From Anagrus nilaparvatae (Eukaryota; Arthropoda; Insecta; Hymenoptera; Mymaridae), in the NCBI GenBank assembly GCA_022575985.1, contig JAKSXM010000142.1:1798001-1862000 (forward strand): DNA of 64,000 nt, in the 5' to 3' direction. Made by a program: the position numbers and the translations under genes. Position 1 is the first letter of the stretch. Every line of letters begins with the position of its first letter. The notes beneath the pieces were generated by a model. It made no database searches. It was not told where the DNA came from and worked only from the letters and a program-made list of their open reading frames with translations. Below, piece after piece: positions 44,457 through 55,100 of this stretch.

Positions 44457-47400
44457 TAAAATTGGTGGCAGCGGGGTGGGATATGAAGCTGGATAAAATA
44501 AGCATTAATCTTAATTATGCATATTAAATAGATTTTAAAAGATATATATATTACGTATACATATTATGTTGTTATATTCAAAAAATTAGTAAAATATACA
44601 TTAAATATAAATGAAGATTGTAATAAGAAAACAAGTATTTTTGCAAGTATCTTCGATATCTCAATCATGGATCATTTTGGATGAAATTTAGTATAAGAAG
44701 ATTTCACTCTATATTTTTACCAATAATTTATCACGTGAGTCAAATAAACTTGAAGATTTTAAATAATCATCTACTCTATATAATAAAATAAGTATCAAAA
44801 TTAAAACTGAAGTCTGAACAAACCATTTTATTTGAAATATTAAAAGATTCAATTCAAAGTAAAAAAAAAAAAGTTTTAAATAATTTTAAGCGCTAATTTA
44901 TTAAATTCTAAAATAGCGTATTCGTTTACTCTTTTACGTATGTTAATACATATATTAAGTTTTTTTTTAGCTGAAAGGATAAAAAAAAAATTATTTTCTA
45001 TTTTATTAAAGACATTATTTAATATAAATGTCTATTGACAAAAAATATATATATATATATAATAATTGTAAAATGTAATTGTAGATTTTAAGTGATTATC
45101 TGCATAAAAAATAAATGCGTCACTAAAATCTATAATGATTCTTCGGTACAAGTTAAAAACCTCTAGCCTAGTTATGTTCAAGATGAACCTCTGAACTAGA
45201 GTATATGTTGAAAACCTCTGTACTAATATTATACTGTTTGACTCCTGCATTTTAATATGCGTCAACAGTATTAATTTATAAATAATAAAAAGTTGTTAAT
45301 CAAATAACAAATAATAAAAAATAACTGAACTTGGTTCATGTATTAGTAAATATTATATGCCGTATGACTCCAGCATTATAAGATGCGTCAGCAGCATGAT
45401 AAAAAAAAAAAAAAAATAAAAAAAAAAAAAACAAAATCTGTAGTAAATTTTCTCTACTTTGACTTCTGCATTTTTGCAACAAATTAAACATCTTAATCCT
45501 TTTAGCATTTAAAATTGTTTATCTGCAATGTATAACTGATTACATAACTTCAATATTTCAGTATGAAAAAGTATATTTTTCAATATTATAATAAAATTCA
45601 GACTTCAGCAACAAATTAAAAAAAAAAAAACAAAAAAAAAAAAACAAACAAACAAACAAACAAACAAACAAACAAATAATTTAATATTTTACAACAATTA
45701 AGAATATATTTATTAGAAAAAATATCATGATTATCATTTTTACATCAATGATAATTATAATTATTATAATATAGAATTAATCATTTAGTTTATAAAAAAA
45801 ATTTAAGATAAAAAAAAAAAAAAAATTCTATCATCAAGTAAAATTTAATATTTATTAAAATACCTAGGCAATAACAAGTTATTATTTTTATCTAAACAAA
45901 TAGATTATTTCAACAAAAAAAAAAATCCCATGATTTTATTTATCAAAAAAAAAAAAAGAGAATAATAAGAATTATAAAATATATAAATTTTATTGTAGTT
46001 AAAATATAAATATAATATTTTAAAATATCAGTTTTTATAATTACACAATTGATATTTTTTCGTTATCAAAAAAAAAATATATATATAAATAATAATATAA
46101 TAACAATTCTAAAATTTACAAGCTCAAATCTAAATAAGATATTTTTATCACACACTTTTAAGTCACTTTTAAATTAATAGATTTGAAATTTCAATTCTTA
46201 TAATTAAATTTTAATATTTTTCTTTATCGTTAAAATAACAAGAAAATCAGGTTCAAAATAAAATTATCTTATTTCAGAAAATAATTTATAATTTCATAAG
46301 CTCAAATTCAAATATCAGTTTGATTAAATATTTATTTTAAGCAAACAAATTTAATACGTAAATTTTACAGTCACGCAATTAATAATTTTTATCATTATTA
46401 TTTTAATAACTAGAAAGTTAATAAATAGTTTAAAATAAAAGCGTTTAATTCCAAAAATAATTTAAAATTTCATAAGCTTCCAAATATTTTGTTATGATTA
46501 AATCTTTATTATAAGTTTAAAGTATAGGTTTTTGTAGTCATACATTTAATATTTATCATTTCGATAAATTTACTTACGCTCATTATAAAATTACATATTT
46601 GAAAAAAAAAAAAAATAGTTTTAAAGTTAAATTTATTTACAGTTCAACATAAAAAAAAAAAAATAAAAAAAAATATTTAATAATGATAATTAAATAATAA
46701 TAATGCAAAAGGACATATTTTTAAATTTCATTTTTCTGGTAACAATTTACCATATATTAAGAAACATTCAAAATTTTTAAAGTATTTTACAAAAAAATTT
46801 AAACCCCTGTTATTCAATAAAACATAATTATACAATGTATGTGATTTTATAAACGTTATTAAACATAAAAATGTATTTAGGAAACTTGATGTAGTATTTT
46901 AAAATATATATTCAAAATTACAAAAAAAAAAAAGAAGAATTTTATATAGGCATAATCATAACTTAAGTTGTAAGCATAGTTTAAATAATATATTTTAAAT
47001 CACTAGGTAAATGCAATTATATTAGTTATTACAGAATTTTAAATGTTTTTAAAGGTTATTACACTTATAATTGTTTTTGCCGTCAAAAAAAAAAAAAAAA
47101 AAACGTAAATTTATATATTGTGTATAAGTTAATATTTATATGAAAAAGAAATATCAATCTAATAATCTGATTCAAAGTTAAATCTCTGATTTCAAAGTTA
47201 AAACAGAAAAAAAAAAAACAAAAGAAGGTATACGATACATATTAATTTTTTAAAGATTTAATATTTTAGATACTCATTTTAAAATTCACTACTTTTAATT
47301 TTTTTTACTCCTTAATTTTTCAATTTAGCTATAAAAGTAATTTATCATCATTTTAATCTCTATTTAAAAAAAAAAAAAATAATAATAATTGTTAACAATA

Positions 47401-48465
47401 ATCAGCGTTATTATTATTTTGGTATTTTATTTCAATGTTGTATAAGTTATAATTTGTTTAAGTTTTATTAATTGTAACTTTTTATAGCTTTATTTTATAT
47501 TATAATTATTTATGGTAAATATGTTAACCTCACACAAAAATTATTTAAAAGAAGCAAGAATTAGAGAAGTTACTTATAGATAGATATATCTTTTGATGAA
47601 TATTGGATATCTCTATTTATCTATAAACAGATTCACACCAAATAAAATCAATTGATGCAGTATAGTATTACTTCAGTTTATACAGTTAAAAAGAATTATA
47701 ATAATAATTATAATAATAAATATCAAGACAGTTTCAAATTTGAACAGATAATCAATCATCAAACGAATCAATGTATTTCAGTTAAACAAGATTAGTAAAT
47801 AATAAGTTAATTTGCATTTGTTAATCAGAAAGCGCATGCCAATTCGCATTTATCAATCAAAGTTGAAATTTTTCAAATGGTAAACTTGGACTTATGATAA
47901 GAAAGTTTTCAAAGAAGGCAAATTTTAATCAACAAATAATAATAGAAATTAAATAGATAGAAATGGTTAAATACACATGTATAGATGCAAACAAAAGTAA
48001 ATTACTCACTGAATTTTAAAAGGTTAGTAAAAAAAAAAAAAATTTAAATAGTTGAAAATTTATAACACCATGGGTCCATTTCTATGGAAGGCATAACATT
48101 TTATTATAAATAATTTTATTAAAAGTAATAAATTAGTACATTATTTTCGTTTAAGTAAACTTAAAGTAAATTTAATAAACAATATTTTAGTATACATTAC
48201 AATAGTTTAAAATCATAAAATATTATTACAATTATATATATTACTATTAAATTTAGATGCTTATGCTAATATAAGATACAGTACACTCTTATTTTACAAA
48301 TTCAATTATTTAATGAATTCAATTAACAAGAAGTCAATATAAATTTGTCAATGGAAAAGTAGTCAAAAATAATAAATATACATATTTGTTTATGCAAATT
48401 ATAAATTTAATAAAAGTGTAGTAAATATAATTAATTTGATATTTAAATATTTTATGATTAACTTT

Positions 48466-48498
<33 letters not shown>

Positions 48499-50579
48499 AG
48501 TAAATTCTTTATCAATAAAACTATGATCATAATAATCAAATAAATTGAGAAAATAAATAAATTATGGATAAAAATATTATAATCATATAAACTGTAACAA
48601 CTTAACGTATTCAATGCAGCAACTCAAAAAAAAAAAATAATAATAATAGATAAAGTAAAAAAAAAAAAAAAACATTAATAATACAATTAATGAATTAAAT
48701 AAAAAAAAATATAGTAAAATAACAAAACGTAACTTTAACATTGTAAAAAAAAGGAGTATCGTAATAAAATTATCAACCTAAAAACAATCTGCAATTGGAC
48801 AAGATAATTAAATAATATTAATTTTCAAAATAATTTTAAAACCATGTACATCATAGAGTCATTTGGAAAACAGAAAAAGATTTGGTTGCTTAAGGTTTTT
48901 AAACCTCATTTAGTAATCTTCAATAAAAAAAAAAAAAAATTATTATATATAAACTAATAAAATAATAGTAATAATCAAGAAGTTCAGAGTAACAAATACA
49001 GTTTCAAAGTATAAATTACAATTATTTATGAACCATTTTATAAAAAAAATAATCCATAAGAATTTCAGTACATTAAATATAAAAAAAAAATTACTAACAC
49101 ATAATAAATTAATAGTATTTTATTACGTACATAAAAAGAAAACTTAAAGTAGCATTAATTAGTATTAAAAATTAATATTAAATATTAGTATTAGAAATTA
49201 ATATTACATAGTAATTAGCAAAACAAAAGAAAAGTTAAAAATAAAAAAAAAAAAAAAAAAAAATATGTAAGTAAAAAAAAATTTATCTGTATGACATTTA
49301 GAGTATTTGTCAACATGCCTATATATAAATATATAAGTATTCAATTTATATTTAAATATTCAATTTTAAAATTTAGATTCCAAAAAAAAAAATATTATTA
49401 AAATAGATAAATCGAGTTAATAAACATTAATATTTTAGAATAAAATTGACAATGCTAAAATAAAATTCAATTTCAATATCTACATCTATTAGAAACTCAC
49501 ACAAAAAAAAAACAGCTTAATAAATTAGAAATGGGAGGTTATGTTATTATAATATGAATCTAAAACAGAAAGTTATTAAAAAAAAAAAAAAAAAAAAAAA
49601 ATTAATTTAAAGACTTGAAATAGATAAGAGTTTCAAACTTAAAAGCTAATTAAATCAAATAAGTTAAATTAAATAAGTCAATTACTTAAAACCGTTCAGA
49701 CTGACACTGACAATTAATGATTCCTTATTATTCATTTATTTAAAAAAAAAAAATTGAAAACTAACTTCATTATTATTTTGTTTTACGTAATATTTCATAC
49801 TTTATCTTTGTTTTCATTCACAGTATTTTATCTATGCACAAGCTTTTACAGTAAATTGTAGTTATTTGGTAAATTATTTGTTAAATGATAGCAAATTGAA
49901 CACTCTTTCATCATAACAGACTTAAAATATAAAACAAAAATTACTTAGTTTTACAGGTATCTTGCTATTAAGGGCAGGTTTTTGTGAAAAGAAATGATAA
50001 GAAGTCAAAGTTCATTATAATTTAATCTAATCTAATATTAAGTATTCAATTTTATTGAAATAAGTAATCAATTCTCTATTCAATTACTATTAAAACTGTT
50101 AGATTACTCTAAATCTGAATTTATACGTACTTTTAAATTTCAATAAAAGCAAAAAAAAAAGCAGCCTCATATGCAGTAAATCATAAATGTTAAAGCATTC
50201 TATAAAATTATAAAAAAAAAAAATTTTTCGTTTATTAACTTTTGTTATACAAATAATTGACTTCTTTTAAGACATTTCAAAAGTGATAATGGTAATAAAT
50301 GATATTCTAACTAGGTGTGTAATAAGGTTTAAGTATTTCACAAATTTTGCTATTCAAACAAGCGAAGTAAAAAAAAAAAAAAATTGTTTCTGTTGATTTT
50401 CAAATTGTAAATTTAAAGTTTATCTTCAAAATATTGTAATATTTATGAAGTTTATTAAATTAATAAGATTCAAAGTGTAACTATAGCATAATTCCTAAAT
50501 CAATAGTTTTTTTCAAATAAATTTCAATTTTTAAGAAAATTCAATTCTTATCCGTGAATTTTCATCTTAACCAAGGGGG

Positions 50580-51001
50580 TGTCATATACCTTCATATTTT
50601 ATGTAACCTTGACAACATATACTTTATTGCTCGATTATTGCTCAAACAATATTTTTGATTAAACCGGATTAAACATGTTATAAAATAATAAATAGTATTT
50701 ATATTATCTTTATTTAGGAATTTGACTATAGAAAAAACCATTTTTATGATAAGATAAGCAAAATCAACCACGATGGCTACAAAGCCATGATGGCTGATTA
50801 GGGGATATATAAGGGAGTCTTTAAGTAACTTTAAGTTAGTAACTTTTAGAGCTTAGAAATGTAATATTAAAATAAGACATTAGTCACGGGCTACGCCCGT
50901 TGACTAAATAAAATAAACATATTATTTGTAAGTTCTTAGTTAATAATTATTTTATCCTAGCCATCACTATCCCAAAACGGACCTAAAATCAGGTCACGAC
51001 A
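50580..51001 (+). repeat. 3' LTR of the non-coding element
   Basis: Same sequence as 44035-44456 as far as I can read, preceded by AACCAAGGGGG. Confidence 0.85.
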
Positions 51002-52113
51002 ACGTATTGAAGAACAATTTTGACAATTATACAACATGCCAATTAAAAAATGAACCAAATCTCAAAGTCTGTACAAAGTGTCGTTAAATGTAAAAGTTTT
51101 AAATTCGGTTTGAATGCATTTAAAAAATTTTTTGCACCATTAAAAAAATCTTATCAGTGTATATAATGTATAAAGACTGATTATTATTATCTTAAGTATA
51201 AGAATGTTTTTTTGTTAAAATAAAAGCTGTGTTTGTAAATGAATAAAAATATTTTATCTTCGTAATAAATTTTATATACAGAAATTATTGTAATTAAAAA
51301 ATTATTTATGTACCCAAATTTTGTTAAGACTCTTCTAATTTTATTTTATAATGTTTTAGTGGAATTTTCTGCAACTGGTCATCTAGTATCTTAACTCTAA
51401 GATTTTTGGAACTACTTTTATGGTCATTTTGGTGCAATATAACCAAAAATTTAGATTTTTGTAAGGATCTAGATCTCCAATTATCTTCAAAAATCCGTAC
51501 CTGTATATTAAAATTGCAGTTTTCATTATTAACCGCAAATTGAACAGCCGCGCTCTTTTTGAAAAGTAACTATAAAATTAACTATAGCGAAAAAACAGAA
51601 TAGTATACAATTGTAACATGAAAATCCGCTTTAAGCATGGATACACTACTAATTTGTGTATCCATGGCTTTAAGTAAAATCTTAAATCAAACGAAATCAT
51701 TCAAAAACTTTAAATGAATTTAGCAGCCTTTTATTAGGTATATTATTCTTCAAGTGACGTTATTTTATGAATGCTACGACAAAATATTTTGCCCCTATTA
51801 TCAATTTCAATCCTTCTGTCCAGTCTTCATAAATTGCATAGTTACTGGAATTCAATTTCGTCCCAAAGTCGCGCGTTTATTCAAACTAGCCAATAAATTT
51901 GCGAATATTTTATCTGAATATGACGACATTTTTTAGAAGAGTAGGGACCTCATAATAAACAAATTACGTCTACTATAAACATTTAAAGAACACAATATTT
52001 TTTAAATTAAATCTTAGTATAGAAGTATACAAAAATTCAAGCATTTTTGAGCAAGTGAAAACAAAATTTTAACTATTATAAATATTTATGCAGCCTAAAA
52101 AATTAAAAAAACC
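51002..52113. other. Intergenic DNA with a small hairpin
   Basis: The first part is presumably the original 3' flank of L10. CATGGATACAC and GTGTATCCATG form a hairpin at about 51637-51667. No gene is recognised; the 60-codon frame at 51754 has no support. Confidence 0.4.
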
Positions 52114-55100
52114 ATGGAACAGTTGGAACAGATATTGGATGAAAGAAAATACTGGGTTATAAAACTAAAAGGAAAATTTAAAAATGAAGAAGATAGTATT
52201 GTTATTGTTTGGTACACTTGGATAAAAAATGATTTAGTATCATATTTAGAAGAAATACCTCCAAATGATAAAGACAAAGCAGTTTTAGAAGAATTATTAA
52301 AAAATAAAATTAAGGACCCTCCAGAAAATTGGAAAAAATATAAATTTACCAAAACAGAAGAACCTCGTCATGGTGAATGATTATTAATTTATAGAATAAA
52401 AATTAATTATTAATTAAATTGAATATTTATTTCAGTTAAATATTATAGAGCTGTTAATTACATGGAAGAGTTGAAAGGCAACTGTTATTTGTTACATAAA
52501 TATAATTTTGTTACACGTCGTCTCCTTAAGAAAAAGAAAAATACCAAGACGAAGTCGCTTCCACAGACAATAAAAGTGTCAGAATACACACTGTATATTA
52601 TATATGTATTAGTATATGTATGTACACGCATGAGCACAAAAAGTAAAGTGCCCGCCTTATACAAAAGTCCTATCCTAAATATATTATCCCATATGATACT
52701 AATTATATATTCATCTATTCAGTCCTTAATAAACTCTAGCATTGTATGCACTACTTAACTTGTTTCATTCATTATATATAATACCCTTTTAACTCTGTTA
52801 GGTTATTCGGCCCAGTGTGTACGCAAATTTAAAAAGTGAAATTTTTTTTTAAAATATAGTGAATATTTTAAAAGCGAATAAATTTGCACATAATTTTCTT
52901 GAAAAGAAAATTTAGTAAAAGGTTAAATATAAATTGAAAATTTATAGTGAAAATAAAAGTTTCGTGTGAGAAACAAGTGTTATATATTAAAAATTATCGA
53001 TATTTCAAATATAAAATTTTAAAAAATGACGACTTCAAGTATACCTTTTCCACAACTTACCGGTGAAAATTTTTCAACTTGGAAATATCGCATCAAAATA
53101 ATTTTAAATAAGGAAGGCGTAGGCGCAGTGCTAGACAAGACTCAAGATGAGATCGAAGCTCTAAGTGCAACAGAAAAAGCTTCGTTTAACGAAAAAGATA
53201 ACAAAGCACAGTGTGCTATTGTACAATCGTTACCTGATAAATTTGTAGAATACGTACGAGAGGCAAAAAGTGCTAAAGGAATGCTTGCCGCTCTCGCAGA
53301 TCGCTTCGAAAGAAAAAGCGCGCTATCAAAAATGTACGTAATGAAAAAGTTGCTAAAACTTAGATTTACAGAGGGAGAAATGCAAGACCATTTCGTCCAA
53401 CTAGAAAAATTGTTTCATGAATTGGAAGCGACCGGTTCAAAACTCGAAGATAGCGACAAAACGTGCTATCTACTGCTGACTATGCCGGATAAATATGAAA
53501 ATGTGATTACTTCAATTGAAACAATAATGAATAGGCAAAACGAAAATTTTGATTATGATTGTGCAAAAATTAGACTTTTAGACGCTGAACTGAAATTAAA
53601 AGAAAATGCAGATTCAAAAAATTCAACAGGTATGAATAATAGAGATTGCTCTTTTTCTTCTAATACTATGTCGTGTTTTGGATGTGGACAAATTGGCCAT
53701 TTAATACGAGATTGCCCACAAACACAAGGGAATAATTCGCATAGTAATTATCGAGGTAGAAGTAGAGGATATTTTCGTCGCGGTAGAGGTAACCGTGGGC
53801 ACAGGGGTAGCTCACGGGGCGCAGCAAGACATGGTGGAAATTCCCATATAGCAGAAGGAGATAATCATGAAATATGTTTTGTAGCAACGAATTCGTGTGA
53901 ATTCAATACTGCTCTTTTCACAGATCAAAATAAAATCAGCTTTATTTTAGACAGCGGTGCCACGGCTAATTTAGTGACGAAGGACATGGAAAGGTTCATG
54001 ACCGATATTACAAACATTCAAGAAAAATTTCTCATCAAGATCGCTAATGGAGATATAATTAAAGGCACCAAAAGAGGCAGTTTAATGTGTAAAGTGAGAA
54101 ATGAATATACAGATTTATATACAAATATAAATATAGACGCAATAATCGTTCCGGACATAGAATATAATCTGCTTTCTATCAAAAAGATGAGTGTAAAAGG
54201 GAACGAGACAACTTTTAATAGCAAAGGCGCCTATATCAAAAACGAAGATAAAAACTTTCTCACCACATGTAAGTCTATTGGGAATTTGTATATAGTAGAA
54301 TTTGATATAAACAATATTGATAATGTAAATAATACATCTTGCTTCTTAAGTACTTCCGACGAAAAGAAAATTACAGTAAATAATAATAAAAATGATTTTG
54401 TATTATGGCATCAAAGGCTTGGTCACGTTAATAAAAACGATTTAAAAAAGTTAGGCTTTCAAGGTAATTTAGAAAATTGCAGTGCATGCGAGCAGGGTAA
54501 AGCCAGGCGTCAACCATTTCCAGAAAGTATAGGTCCAAGGTCAAAATGTATAGGTGACCTTATTCATACGGACATTGCGGGGCCTATAAGAAATCAATCG
54601 CTACATGGTGAAAAATATTTCCAAACAATAATTGACGATTTTTCACATTTTACGCAGGTGTACCTGTTAAAATCAAAGAGCGAGGCCGAGAATAATATAA
54701 TGGACTACGTTAGGCAGCTAAAAGCCAAGGGTCATTATTGTTCAAGAATAAGGTTAGACAACGCTGGAGAAAATTCTTCTCACTTTTTTAAAAATTTCTG
54801 TAATCAAAAGGGGATTACTTTAGAATTTACAAGGCCTTATTCGCCCCAACAAAATGGTGTGGCCGAAAGGATGAATTTGACTCTGCTAAACAAAACAAGA
54901 ACTCTTTTCGTGGAAACAAATCTGCCAAAATATCTGTGGGGAGAGGTTATAAGATGTGCCGCATATCAGCTGAACAGGTGTCCAACGAGTGCTTTAGGCG
55001 GCAAAATTCCAGCACAGATATATCTAGGTAAAGTAGATTTTGATAAGCTAAAAGTTTTTGGTTCAAGGGCATATGCATGCAAGTTACCAGTACCAGCCAA

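Larger units (their letters stand above)
44035..51001 (+). mobile_element. Non-coding LTR retrotransposon (LARD-like), 6.97 kb
   Basis: LTRs of 422 bp at both ends appear identical. They start TGTC and end GACA. A TGG-initiated primer-binding-like stretch (TGGTGGCAGCGGGGTGGGA) follows the left LTR, and a purine tract (AAGGGGG) precedes the right one. Flanks give ACG on both sides, or AACG if the LTR ends GAC. The 6.1-kb interior has no convincing frame above 60 codons. Its + strand carries dozens of A-tracts of ten or more, while I saw no T-tract that long. It must depend on enzymes from another element. It sits 63 bases after the L10 stop, probably in its 3' UTR. Confidence 0.85.

Noticed and set aside
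45032..45265. Minus-strand frame inside the non-coding LTR element
   Set aside because: It is the only frame of note in 6 kb, begins in a TA microsatellite region and has no retroelement motif.
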